In this document: in pieces, positions 45,401-52,926 of the stretch
Layout of the letters: the number at the start of each line of letters is the position of its first letter
Numbering within the stretch: the stretch's first letter is position 1
DNA from: Pseudomonas entomophila
GTDB lineage: Bacteria; Pseudomonadota; Gammaproteobacteria; Pseudomonadales; Pseudomonadaceae
Assembly: GCF_018417595.1 (NCBI RefSeq)
Contig: NZ_CP070982.1
Span: forward strand, 1,451,501 to 1,515,500
Length of the DNA: 64,000 nt
Direction of reading: 5' to 3'
Made by a program: the position numbers and the translations under genes
Notes under the pieces: generated by a model
What the model was told of the DNA's origin: nothing
Database searches by the model: none
What the model saw: the letters and a program-made list of their open reading frames with translations, nothing else

Positions 45401-45946
45401 GTCCAGGCTGCGGGTACCGAAGACGATGGCGAACAGCGCCAGCACCAGCGAGATCACCAACGCGGTGTCCTGCACCCGGCTGCCGGTGGCGTCGGCATTG
45501 GCGCCGATCAGCAGGTTCACCCCCAGCACGATGCCCTTGAGCTGCAGGGCGATGTAGGGCAGCACGCCGACCAGGCAGATCAGCGCCACCACCACAGCCA
45601 GCGTCTGCGACTTGCCATAGCGCGCGGCGATGAAGTCGGCGATGGAGGTGATGTTCTGCTGCTTGCTGATCAGCACCATCTTCTGCACCACCCAGGGTGC
45701 GAAGATCAGCAACAGCATCGGCCCGAGATAGATGGGCAGGAACGCCCACAACTGCTCGGCGGCCTGGCCGACCGCGCCGAAGAAGGTCCAGCTGGTGCAG
45801 TACACCGCCAGCGACAGGCTGTACACCCAGGCGCGCAGGCGCGGCGGCAGCGGGGTGCTGCGGCGGTCGCCGTAGAAGGCGATGGCGAACATGATGGCCA
45901 TATAGGCCAGGGCGACCACGGCGATCAGCCCGCTGGACAACGACAT
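42470..45946 (-). CDS. mxtR: Symporter-linked hybrid sensor kinase, MxtR/CrbS type
   Basis: A 1158-residue fusion. Residues 1 to about 510 form a sodium:solute-symporter-like (SLC5) membrane domain with about 12-13 spans. A PAS domain follows (IENINGISVVDQNLRLVAWN-like region, about 640-760), then a coiled linker. The kinase H-box is FLAAVSHDLMQPLNAARL with H806, with N/G boxes (FLTNALRYGKSP, DRGPGI, KGLGLGLAI). The receiver has D1088 in LALVDYHLDDG. CrbS/MxtR with its regulator CrbR/ErdR controls acetate use (acs); the regulator gene is not in this window. CbrA is similar but lacks the receiver. The symbol is by resemblance. Confidence 0.78.
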   Translation of the reverse strand: MSLSSGLIAVVALAYMAIMFAIAFYGDRRSTPLPPRLRAWVYSLSLAVYCTSWTFFGAVGQAAEQLWAFLPIYLGPMLLLIFAPWVVQKMVLISKQQNITSIADFIAARYGKSQTLAVVVALICLVGVLPYIALQLKGIVLGVNLLIGANADATGSRVQDTALVISLVLALFAIVFGTRSLDVTEHHRGMVLAIAFESLVKLLAFLAVGAFVVFNLYDGFDDLFTQARQSVHLESYWQETINWPSMVVQTAVAMMAIICLPRQFHVTVVENIEPQDMRLARWVFPLYLALAALFVVPIALAGQMLLPGTVISDSFVISLPLAEAHPSLALLAFIGGASAATGMVIVEAVALSTMVSNDMLLPWLLRRNNAERPFEAFRHWMLSVRRVTIVVILLLAYVSYRLLGSTASLATIGQIAFAAVTQLTPAMLGALYWKQANRRGVFAGLATGIFLWFYTLVLPITAHSLGWSLSLFPGLAWLHGNPLNLPITPLTQGVVLSLAGNFTLFAWVSILSRTRVSEHWQAGRFIGQQTSARPSSKPLLAVQIDDLLKLAARFVGEERARQSFIRFAYRQGKGFNPNQNADGDWIEHTERLLAGVLGTSSTRAVVKAAIEGREMQLEDVVRIADEASEVLQFNRALLQGAIENINQGISVVDQNLRLVAWNRRYLELFNYPDGLISVGRPIADIIRYNAERGLCGPGEAQVHVARRLHWMRQGRAHSSERLFPNGRVIELIGNPMPGGGFVMSFTDITPFREAEQALRDSNESLEQRVAERTHELSQLNQALSEAKSRAEAVSQSKTRFLAAVSHDLMQPLNAARLFSAALSQQAEGMNDEAQQLVQHMDSSLRSAEELISDLLDISRLENGKVTPDVKPFALNELFDTLGAEFKVLAAEKGLEFRLRGSRLRVDSDMKLLRRILQNFLTNALRYGKSPLLLGVRRQGEHLWLEVWDRGPGIADDKLQVIFQEFKRLDSHQTRAEKGLGLGLAIADGLCRVLGHQLEVRSWPGKGSVFRVSVPIARSPAPAAVPPVEQAGQPLAGLQVLCVDNEDSILIGMNSLLGRWGCKVWTARNQAECEALLADGLRPHLALVDYHLDDGETGTGLMGWLRARLGEPVPGVVISADGRNETIAMVHAAGLDYLAKPVKPAALRALLNRHLSLVQ

Positions 45947-46070
45947 GCAAACTCCGGAGCAAAAAATAGAACGCGGTCCCGATCAATCAGTCTGGCACGC
46001 GAGGACAGGTTCGTCAGCGCAGACCATGGTCGCAGTGGCAGGACGTCGCAGGGGAGGGCATGGCACACCC

Positions 46071-46155
46071 TGTAGGAGCGGGTTTACCCGCGATCACCGG
46101 CGGAGCCGGTGCCATGCCCTGTGCTGGCTGCATCGCGGGCAAACCCGCTCCTACA
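46071..46155. repeat. REP pair, core GGAGCGGGTTTACCCGCG
   Basis: TGTAGGAGCGGGTTTACCCG at the left and CGGGCAAACCCGCTCCTACA at the right, with an inner CACCGGCGGAGCCGGTG hairpin. It separates the kinase gene and the MFS gene, which are both on the minus strand; the rest of the 220-base gap shows nothing further. Confidence 0.88.
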
Positions 46156-46166
46156 ATCGTTACCGC

Positions 46167-47351
46167 CTATTGCACCACGCTTCGCGTACCCAACCAATAG
46201 AACACCGCCGCCAGGATCACCGACCCGATCAACAGGTAGAACACCGCCCCTGGTACCAGGTACCCCAGCGCCGCGCCCACCAGCACCGGCCCCAGCGCCG
46301 CGCCAAGGTTGCCCAGGTTCTGCGCCCCGTAATAGACACCCCGCAGGTGCTCCGGCGCAATCAGGTCGATGAACATGTATTCGGCCGGGATGACGATGAT
46401 CTCGCCCAGGGTGAACACCAGCATGGCGATGCACCAAGCCAGTACCGAACCGGCCAGGGAGAAGCCCAGCAAGCCCGCGACGAACATCGCCATGCCGGCC
46501 ATCAGCCAGGGCATCAGGCGGCGCCGATTGATGCGCCGGCCGATCAGGTACTGCAGGGCGATCACCGTCACGGCGTTGGTGGTCACCAGGTACCCGACCA
46601 GCCGCGCCGCCTCCTCGGGGCTGCTGGTGACTACTAGGTATTGCGACAGGTAGGCGGTGAACTGGCCGAACACCACCGCGCTGAGCACACCACCCAAGGT
46701 GAAGCACACCAGGCGTCGGTCGCGGGCCAGGCCCAAAGCCACCTGGGCGAAGCCGGCGCTGGGTTGTGTTTCGGCGCGGGCCTCCAGGCCACGGGCGCCC
46801 AGGCGTTGGTACGCCAGGCACATGCCCAGGCCGATCAGCGCGGACGCCACGAACGGCAGGTGGCCGTCCACTTCGATCATGGCCACCCCAAGCATCGGGC
46901 CGACGGCATAGCCAATATTGCTCAGGGTGTACTTGATCGCGAACACCTCCGCGCGCGCGTCCACCGGCAGCAGGGCGCAGAAGCCCGCCTTGGCGGCGAT
47001 GTCGACCATGGCCAGGGTCAGGTTGATCAGCACCAGGCAGAGGAAGAACAGCGCCGCCGATGGGCTGGCGATGGCGCCGGCGAAGGCCAGCGCGAAGATC
47101 AACAGGCTGGCGATGACCAGCGTATGGTTGCGCACGGTATCGACCAGGTGCCCGCCGTACAGGCTCAGTAGCGAAGCGACGATCAGCGCGCCGCCGATCA
47201 GCAGGCCGATGCGGCCGACCGTGAGCTGGAAATTGTCGGCCAGGTAGACCACCAGGTAGGGCAGGGTGATGGCTCGGGCGACGGTCAGGGTGAAGGTGGT
47301 GAGCAACAGCAGGCGTACCGGCTTCGGGTAACCTCTGAGAGCAGCAAGCAT
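46167..47351 (-). CDS. Major facilitator superfamily transporter
   Basis: A 394-residue, 12-span carrier from ATG 47351. It has TFTLTVARAITLPYLVVYLA in span 1 and the loop motif YGGHLVDTVRNHTLV between spans 2 and 3. The cytoplasmic centre loop (GLEARAETQPSAGF) splits it into two six-span halves. General drug-efflux or sugar-efflux type; substrate not predictable. It is transcribed away from the TDT transporter gene at 47515, with a 163-base AT-rich divergent spacer. Confidence 0.83.
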   Translation of the reverse strand: MLAALRGYPKPVRLLLLTTFTLTVARAITLPYLVVYLADNFQLTVGRIGLLIGGALIVASLLSLYGGHLVDTVRNHTLVIASLLIFALAFAGAIASPSAALFFLCLVLINLTLAMVDIAAKAGFCALLPVDARAEVFAIKYTLSNIGYAVGPMLGVAMIEVDGHLPFVASALIGLGMCLAYQRLGARGLEARAETQPSAGFAQVALGLARDRRLVCFTLGGVLSAVVFGQFTAYLSQYLVVTSSPEEAARLVGYLVTTNAVTVIALQYLIGRRINRRRLMPWLMAGMAMFVAGLLGFSLAGSVLAWCIAMLVFTLGEIIVIPAEYMFIDLIAPEHLRGVYYGAQNLGNLGAALGPVLVGAALGYLVPGAVFYLLIGSVILAAVFYWLGTRSVVQ

Positions 47352-47514
47352 TGCGACGTCCTGGTCTGGGTGGGGCAGTCGCCAAGCATATTCCAAGGGC
47401 CACAGAGTGCGCTATATCTGCAAAATAGATAACAGATAGAGAAATTACCCGTTATATGGATATTCTTTGCGAGCATAAGATAATTCCACCTTACACAAGG
47501 CCAGGAGACATCCC

Positions 47515-48654
47515 ATGCCATGCACCCAGACTCGCGCACCGTCGTGGCGCCCCTTCAGCCAGTTGGCCCATCCCCGCGAAGTGATCCGCCAGTTCACCCC
47601 CAACTGGTTCGCCGCGACCATGGGGACTGGCGTGCTGGCGCTGGCCCTGCATCAAGTCCAGGTGCCACTGCTCGATGCCGTGGCCGAGGGCCTGTGGTGG
47701 TCGACCATCGGCCTGTTCGTCCTGTTCTGTGTTCTGTATGGCGCACGCTGGCTGCTGTTCTTCGACGAGGCACGACGGATCTTCGCCCACTCCACCGTGT
47801 CGATGTTCTTCGGCACCATCCCCATGGGCCTCGCCACCCTCCTCAACGGTGCGCTGGTGTTTGGTCTGGCACGCTGGGGCGAGGCCGTGGTGCCGTGGGT
47901 CGAAATGCTCTGGTGGCTGGACGTGGGCCTGGCGCTGCTGTGCGGCGTGGCCATTCCGTACCTGATGTTCACCCGCCAGGAACACAGCATCGACCAGATG
48001 ACGGCGGTGTGGCTGTTGCCGGTGGTGGCGGCCGAAGTGGCCGCGGCCAGTGGCGGGTTGCTGGCACCGCACCTGCTGGACGCGCACCGGCAGTTCCTGG
48101 TGGTGATCACCAGCTACGTGATGTGGGCGGTATCGTTGCCGGTGGCCTTCAGCATCCTCACCATTCTCATGCTGCGCATGGCCTTGCACAAACTGCCACC
48201 GGCCAACATGGCGGCCTCCAGCTGGCTGGCGCTGGGGCCGATCGGCACTGGCGCGCTGGGCATGCTGGTGCTGGGGGGCGATGCGCCGGCGGTGTTCGCC
48301 GCCAATGGCCTGGGCAGCCTGGGAGAAGTGGCTCGGGGCCTTGGCCTGGTGGCCGGCATCGTGCTCTGGGGGGCCGGTTTGTGGTGGCTGCTGACGGCGG
48401 TGTTGATCACCCTGCGCTACATGCGCCAGGGCATGCCGTTCAACCTGGGCTGGTGGGGGTTCACCTTCCCGCTGGGCGTGTACTGCCTGGCCACCCTGAA
48501 GCTGGCGGCCTGGCTGGGGCTTGGGTTCTTCACTGTGTTCGGCCAGGTGCTGGTGGTGGCGTTGGCGCTGCTGTGGCTGCTGGTGGCCAGCCGGACTGTG
48601 CGTGGGGCTTGGCGCGGCGAGCTGTTTGTGTCGCCGTGCATCGCGCAGTCGTGA
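47515..48654 (+). CDS. TDT/SLAC1-family transporter (TehA-like)
   Basis: A 379-residue membrane protein with ten predicted spans. The family signature FTPNWFAATMGTGVLALALH is at residues 27-46, matching the tellurite-resistance/dicarboxylate transporter (TDT) and SLAC1 anion-channel family. Members in bacteria export C4-dicarboxylates, sulfite or tellurite-related anions; which one here is open. A strong AGGAGA site precedes the ATG. An AT-rich spacer at 47401-47500 carries its promoter. Confidence 0.85.
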   Translation: MPCTQTRAPSWRPFSQLAHPREVIRQFTPNWFAATMGTGVLALALHQVQVPLLDAVAEGLWWSTIGLFVLFCVLYGARWLLFFDEARRIFAHSTVSMFFGTIPMGLATLLNGALVFGLARWGEAVVPWVEMLWWLDVGLALLCGVAIPYLMFTRQEHSIDQMTAVWLLPVVAAEVAAASGGLLAPHLLDAHRQFLVVITSYVMWAVSLPVAFSILTILMLRMALHKLPPANMAASSWLALGPIGTGALGMLVLGGDAPAVFAANGLGSLGEVARGLGLVAGIVLWGAGLWWLLTAVLITLRYMRQGMPFNLGWWGFTFPLGVYCLATLKLAAWLGLGFFTVFGQVLVVALALLWLLVASRTVRGAWRGELFVSPCIAQS

Positions 48655-48740
48655 TGGTGTTTCGGTAGTAGATCGCTCAGGAAGCAGAGTCGCCAGCACA
48701 ACCTGCGTGGGATCAACGGTCTAGCAGTTTACGTTTGCCT

Positions 48741-48858
48741 TTGTGGGAGCGGCCTTGTGTCGCGAAAGGGCCGCAAAGCGGCCCCAACGATCATTGCATC
48801 GACAATGAGATACCGGGGCCGCTACGCAGCCCATTCGCGACACAAGGCCGCTCCCACA
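48741..48858. repeat. Inverted repeat, GTGGGAGCGGCCTTGTGTCG type
   Basis: TTGTGGGAGCGGCCTTGTGT and its inverse ACACAAGGCCGCTCCCACAA bound about 80 bases that hold a second inverted pair (GCGGCCCC/GGGGCCGC). It is a REP-family pair with a different core. It occupies most of the 337-base gap between the TDT gene and the MFS-acyltransferase gene; the rest holds only short tails. Confidence 0.82.
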
Positions 48859-48991
48859 AGGATCGCGCAAGGCTTGAGGTGGGCAAGCCCGCTCCCAAAG
48901 TGCCTTGTGCCAGCGGGCATTCCCGTGCAGATTTGTGGCTTCGCGCGCCCGGCGTGCCTCCAATGACAAAGCCCAACCAGGTACAAGGACG

Positions 48992-50866
48992 ATGAGTCAC
49001 CCCTCGCAATTCACCCTGCTCGGCAAGCGGCGCTTCCTGCCGTTCTTCATCACCCAGTCGCTGGGCGCCTTCAACGACAACCTGTTCAAGCAGTCGCTGA
49101 TCCTGGCCATCCTCTACAAGCTGAGCCTGGAAGGCGACCGCTCGATCTGGGTCAACCTCTGCGCGCTGCTGTTCATCCTGCCGTTCTTCCTGTTCTCGGC
49201 GCTGGCCGGGCAGTTTGGCGAGAAATTCGCCAAGGACCGCTTGATCCGCGCGATCAAGCTGGCCGAGATCGTCATCATGGCCATCGGTGCGACCGGTTTC
49301 GTCACCCACCATCTGGAACTGATGCTGGTGGCCCTGTTCGCCATGGGCACCCACTCGGCGCTGTTCGGCCCGGTCAAGTATTCGATCCTGCCCCAGGCCC
49401 TGCGTGAAGAGGAGCTGGTGGGGGGCAACGGCCTGGTGGAGATGGGCACCTTCCTGGCGATCCTGGCCGGTACCATCGGCGCCGGGGTCTTGATGTCCTC
49501 CAGTCAGTACGCAGTATTAGCCGCCGCCGGGGTGGTGGGCACCGCGGTGCTCGGTTACCTGGCCAGCCGCTGGATCCCCCGCGCCGCTGCCGCCGCGCCG
49601 CAGATGAAGCTGGACTGGAACATCTTCCGCCAGTCGTGGGCCACCCTGCGCATGGGCCTGGGGCAGACCCCGGCGGTGTCGCGCTCGATCGTCGGCAACT
49701 CGTGGTTCTGGTTCGTCGGCGCCATCTACCTCACGCAGATCCCGGCCTATGCCAAGGACTGGCTGCACGGTGACGAAACCGTCGTCACCCTGGTGCTGAC
49801 CTTGTTTTCGGTAGGCATCGCCATCGGCTCGCTGCTGTGCGAGCGCTTGAGTGGCCGCAAGGTGGAGATCGGCCTGGTGCCCTTCGGCTCCTTCGGCCTG
49901 ACCCTGTTCGGTTTGCTCTGGTGGTGGCATTCGGGCGATGTACCGGCCGGCGCCGTGCCCCATGACTGGCTGGCGTTGCTGGGCATGAGCCAGGCCTGGT
50001 GGATCATGCTGTCCATCGTCGGGCTGGGCATCTTCGGGGGCTTCTACATCGTGCCGCTGTACGCGCTGATCCAGGCGCGTACCCCGGAAGACCAGCGGGC
50101 CCGGGTGATCGCCGCCAACAACATCCTCAACGCCTTGTTCATGGTGGTTTCGGCGATCGTCACCATCGTCTTGCTGAGCGTTGCAAAGCTGAGCATCCCG
50201 CAGTTGTTCCTGGTGGTGTCGCTGCTCAACATCGCGGTGAACGCCTATATCTTCAGGATCGTGCCCGAGTTCACCATGCGCTTCCTGATCTGGCTGCTCA
50301 GCCATTCGATGTATCGGGTCGAGCACCGCGAGCTCGAGCGCATCCCCGACGAGGGCGCGGCCTTGCTGGTGTGCAACCACGTGTCGTTCGTCGATGCGCT
50401 GCTGATCGGCGGCGCCATTCGCCGGCCGGTGCGCTTCGTCATGTACTACAAGATCTACAACCTGCCAGTGCTCAACTTCGTGTTCCGCACCGCTGGCGCG
50501 ATCCCCATCGCCGGGCGCGGTGAAGACCAGGCCACCTACGAGCGTGCCTTCGCCCGAATTGCCCGGTACCTGGCCGATGGCGAGCTGGTGTGCATCTTCC
50601 CCGAAGGCAAGCTCAGTGCCGACGGTGAGATCGATGTGTTCAAGGGTGGAGTGAATCGCATCCTGCAGGAGACGCCGGTGCCGGTGATTCCGCTGGCGTT
50701 GCAGGGGTTGTGGGGCAGTTTCTTCAGTCGCGACCCGAACAAGGGCTTCTTCAAGCGCCTGTGGTCGCGGGTAACCATCGTGGCCGGCGCCGCCATCCCG
50801 GTGGAGGCGGCGCAGCCCGAGGCGCTGCGCGAGCAGGTCAGCCTGCTGCGTGGCGATATGCGTTGA
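48992..50866 (+). CDS. LplT-type lysophospholipid flippase fused to 1-acylglycerophosphate acyltransferase
   Basis: A 624-residue two-part protein. Residues 1 to about 425 are an MFS-like 12-span flippase (FFITQSLGAFNDNLFKQSLI, PVKYSILPQALREEELVGGN) of the LplT type. The C-terminal part is a PlsC acyltransferase with block I NHVSFVD (the H-x4-D catalytic pair) and block III FPEGKLS. E. coli Aas and LplT are separate neighbouring genes; here flipping and re-acylation of lysophospholipids are joined, but the acyl-ACP synthetase part of Aas is missing. Start has AAGGAC upstream. Confidence 0.83.
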   Translation: MSHPSQFTLLGKRRFLPFFITQSLGAFNDNLFKQSLILAILYKLSLEGDRSIWVNLCALLFILPFFLFSALAGQFGEKFAKDRLIRAIKLAEIVIMAIGATGFVTHHLELMLVALFAMGTHSALFGPVKYSILPQALREEELVGGNGLVEMGTFLAILAGTIGAGVLMSSSQYAVLAAAGVVGTAVLGYLASRWIPRAAAAAPQMKLDWNIFRQSWATLRMGLGQTPAVSRSIVGNSWFWFVGAIYLTQIPAYAKDWLHGDETVVTLVLTLFSVGIAIGSLLCERLSGRKVEIGLVPFGSFGLTLFGLLWWWHSGDVPAGAVPHDWLALLGMSQAWWIMLSIVGLGIFGGFYIVPLYALIQARTPEDQRARVIAANNILNALFMVVSAIVTIVLLSVAKLSIPQLFLVVSLLNIAVNAYIFRIVPEFTMRFLIWLLSHSMYRVEHRELERIPDEGAALLVCNHVSFVDALLIGGAIRRPVRFVMYYKIYNLPVLNFVFRTAGAIPIAGRGEDQATYERAFARIARYLADGELVCIFPEGKLSADGEIDVFKGGVNRILQETPVPVIPLALQGLWGSFFSRDPNKGFFKRLWSRVTIVAGAAIPVEAAQPEALREQVSLLRGDMR

Positions 50867-50884
50867 AGGGGAGGGAAGTGGAGG

Positions 50885-51202
50885 TCAGCTGGCGCTGACC
50901 TTCAGGCCGACCAGGCCGGTGATGATCAGTGCAACGCTGGCCAGGCGCACCAGGGCCATCGATTCGCCGAACAGGATGATCCCGGCGATCACTGTGCCGA
51001 CCGCGCCGACGCCGGTCCAGATGGCATAGGCGGTACCCAGCGGCAGCTCTTTCATGGCCAGGCCCAGCAGGCCGAGGCTGATGACCATGGCGCCGACGGT
51101 GAGAATGGTGGGGAGTGGGCGAGTGAAGCCGTCGGTGTACTTGAGGCCGACAGCCCAGCCGACTTCGAACAGGCCGGCGAAGAACAGGATGATCCAGGAC
51201 AT
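50885..51202 (-). CDS. sugE: Guanidinium exporter of the SMR family (SugE/Gdx)
   Basis: A 105-residue, four-span small multidrug resistance protein. It begins [20 protein letters not shown] with the conserved membrane glutamate E13; the [11 protein letters not shown] stretch of the Gdx/SugE subtype and the C-terminal GLVGLKVSA follow. Gdx proteins swap guanidinium for protons. A guanidine-II riboswitch just upstream makes this function very likely. The protein pairs as a dual-topology homodimer, and no second SMR gene is present. Confidence 0.93.
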   Translation of the reverse strand: MSWIILFFAGLFEVGWAVGLKYTDGFTRPLPTILTVGAMVISLGLLGLAMKELPLGTAYAIWTGVGAVGTVIAGIILFGESMALVRLASVALIITGLVGLKVSAS

Positions 51203-51228
51203 GGTGAGTCTCCATCATTATCAAAGAT

Positions 51229-51277
51229 GGGGCCGTCCCCGGAGCGATCACGCACTGCGTCGTGAGGTCGTCCTCAC
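51229..51277 (-). ncRNA. Guanidine-II (mini-ykkC) riboswitch
   Basis: On the minus strand there are two hairpins with ACGR loops: GTGAGG-ACGA-CCTCAC (51262-51277) and GGGG-ACGG-CCCC (51229-51240), 21 bases apart. This is the diagnostic pair of the guanidine-II class. Hairpin 2 lies 26 bases upstream of the sugE ATG, close to the GGAG site, as expected for control of translation. Confidence 0.9.
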
Positions 51278-51350
51278 AGTGCGCACTATAGTGCACATTT
51301 TTCGGTGGTGCGGCAAGCCTGAGGGATCAGCGGTGCCTTTGCCGACCTCT

Positions 51351-51410
51351 TCGCGGGTAAACCCGCTCCCACAGGTCATTGGCCATCAGTGGGAGCGGGT
51401 TTACCCGCGA
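51351..51410. repeat. REP pair, core GGAGCGGGTTTACCCGCG
   Basis: TCGCGGGTAAACCCGCTCCC and GGGAGCGGGTTTACCCGCGA around a 20-base spacer, between sugE and rdgC. Confidence 0.9.
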
Positions 51411-51465
51411 ATGGGCCGGTGCAGGCACCTTCAAAGGTCAGGCCGGCACCGGTTTGTCATGCGCC

Positions 51466-52386
51466 TCAGACCCCCTGCGGAATCTCCTCGCCCCCCAGCG
51501 CCTCGAACAGCGCCGGCAGGAACTCGGTGAAGGTCATCATCATCAGGGTGAAGCTGGCGTCGAATTGTTGCTGGGCTTCATCGCCGCCGTCCTGCTCGGC
51601 TTGCTCCTGCAGCAGTTCCTCGAACTTCAGGCGCTTGATCACGGTCTTGTCGTCGAGCACGAACGACAGCTTGTCCTGCCAGGCCAGGGCCAGCTGCGTG
51701 ACCACCTTGCCGGTGCTCAGGTGCAGCTGGATCTCTTCACCGGTCAGGTCCTGGCGCTTGCAGCGCACGATGCCGCCGTCTTCGCCGGTGTCGCGCAGTT
51801 CGCACTCGTCCAGCACATAGAAGCCTTCGGCGGCTTGCTGCGACTTGACCCAGTCGGTCATGGTCGCGGCCGGGGCGATCTTCACGGTCACCGGACGCAC
51901 CGGCAGCGAACCCATGACTTCGCGCAGGGTCGACAGCAGGTCCTCGGCGCGCTTGGCGCTGGCCGAGTTGACCAGGATCAGGCCCAGGCGCGGGGCGATG
52001 GCGGCGAAGATCATCGAGCGGCGGATGAACGCGCGCGGCAGGAAGGCCTGGATGATCTCGTCCTTGATCTGGTCGCGTTCCTTCTTGTAGACCTTGCGCA
52101 TCTGCTCGGTCTCGATTTCCTCGACCTTCTCCTTGACCGCGTCGTTGACCACGCTGCTGGGCAGGATGCGTTCTTCTTTACGCGCGGCGATCAGCAGGAA
52201 TTCACCGCTGACGTGCACCAGGGGAGCGTCGGCGCCCTTGCCGAACGGGGCGACGAAACCGTAGGTGGTCAGCTCCTGGCTGGCGCAGGGGCGGGCCGGC
52301 TTGCTGGCCAGGGCGGCTTCCAGCGCTTCAGGCTCGAACGGGACATCCTGGGTCAGGCGGTAGGTCAGCAGGTTCTTGAACCACAT
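51466..52386 (-). CDS. rdgC: Recombination-associated protein RdgC
   Basis: A 306-residue DNA-binding ring-former that inhibits RecA filament activity. It starts [20 protein letters not shown] with the family W/F pattern; [20 protein letters not shown] and [20 protein letters not shown] are typical of RdgC. ATG 52386 is chosen over an upstream ATG (12 codons) whose extension is unlike the family. Length is normal. The 216-base gap upstream is shared with the tRNA promoter region. Confidence 0.92.
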   Translation of the reverse strand: MWFKNLLTYRLTQDVPFEPEALEAALASKPARPCASQELTTYGFVAPFGKGADAPLVHVSGEFLLIAARKEERILPSSVVNDAVKEKVEEIETEQMRKVYKKERDQIKDEIIQAFLPRAFIRRSMIFAAIAPRLGLILVNSASAKRAEDLLSTLREVMGSLPVRPVTVKIAPAATMTDWVKSQQAAEGFYVLDECELRDTGEDGGIVRCKRQDLTGEEIQLHLSTGKVVTQLALAWQDKLSFVLDDKTVIKRLKFEELLQEQAEQDGGDEAQQQFDASFTLMMMTFTEFLPALFEALGGEEIPQGV

Positions 52387-52553
52387 GAGGGGGAATCTCT
52401 CCTTAATGCATAAGGCGGGCATTATTCTCCGAGCGGTGGTTCGAGGCCAGCCCTGTCAGAGGGCCAGCAGGCATATATAAGGAGGGAAATGCCCGGCGCA
52501 GCTAGGTCTTTGAAAGGCCTGGCATTTTTTTTTGAAATTTTTGAAAAAAGTGC

Positions 52554-52582
52554 TTGCCAGGGTACTGGGTCCTCCGTAGAAT
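52554..52582 (+). promoter_or_regulatory. Sigma-70 promoter of the tRNA-Val/tRNA-Asp operon
   Basis: TTGCCA (-35) and TAGAAT (-10) separated by exactly 17 bases, followed by a GC-rich GCGCGCCA discriminator typical of stringently controlled stable-RNA promoters. An AT-rich, UP-element-like stretch lies directly upstream (52526-52550). Confidence 0.82.
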
Positions 52583-52602
52583 GCGCGCCACACCGAGACG
52601 AA

Positions 52603-52678
52603 GGGTGATTAGCTCAGCCGGGAGAGCATCTGCCTTACAAGCAGAGGGTCGGCGGTTCGATCCCGTCATCACCCACCA
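52603..52678 (+). tRNA. tRNA-Val (anticodon TAC)
   Basis: 76 bases including encoded CCA. Acceptor GGGTGAT/ATCACCC pairs, D arm AGCTCAGCCGGGAGAGC, anticodon loop CTTACAA with TAC at 52636-52638, and the T arm GGCGGTTCGATCCCGTC are complete. Confidence 0.97.
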
Positions 52679-52691
52679 CTCGATGTATAGC

Positions 52692-52768
52692 GCGGCGGTA
52701 GTTCAGTCGGTTAGAATACCGGCCTGTCACGCCGGGGGTCGCGGGTTCGAGTCCCGTCCGCCGCGCCA
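52692..52768 (+). tRNA. tRNA-Asp (anticodon GTC)
   Basis: 77 bases including CCA. Acceptor GCGGCGG/CCGCCGC, anticodon GTC at 52726-52728 in CCTGTCACG, T arm GCGGGTTCGAGTCCCGT. It is 13 bases after tRNA-Val and shares its promoter and the terminator at 52810. Confidence 0.97.
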
Positions 52769-52809
52769 TATTCAGCTTCAAGGGCCCACTGAACACCCTG
52801 AAGCTACAG

Positions 52810-52837
52810 AAAAAGCGACCTTAGGGTCGCTTTTTTT
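52810..52837 (+). terminator. Terminator of the tRNA operon
   Basis: AGCGACC-TTAG-GGTCGCT followed by TTTTTT, preceded by A-rich sequence. Confidence 0.93.
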
Positions 52838-52926
52838 GTTTCTGGCATTGCGCCAGAATGCCCCCTGTCCGCCGCATGTGGCCAGCAGGCCCTGCGCCGG
52901 TTCTTATCGCAAGCAAGAGACCGACC

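Noticed and set aside
42962..46075. Two long plus-strand frames opposite the symporter-kinase gene
   Set aside because: Low-complexity Gln/His/Ala translations without family motifs, covering a gene with complete domains on the other strand.
52490..52609. 39-codon frame after AAGGAGGG ahead of tRNA-Val
   Set aside because: The ribosome site is only three bases from the ATG, the frame runs into the tRNA gene and it covers the tRNA promoter, so it is probably chance.
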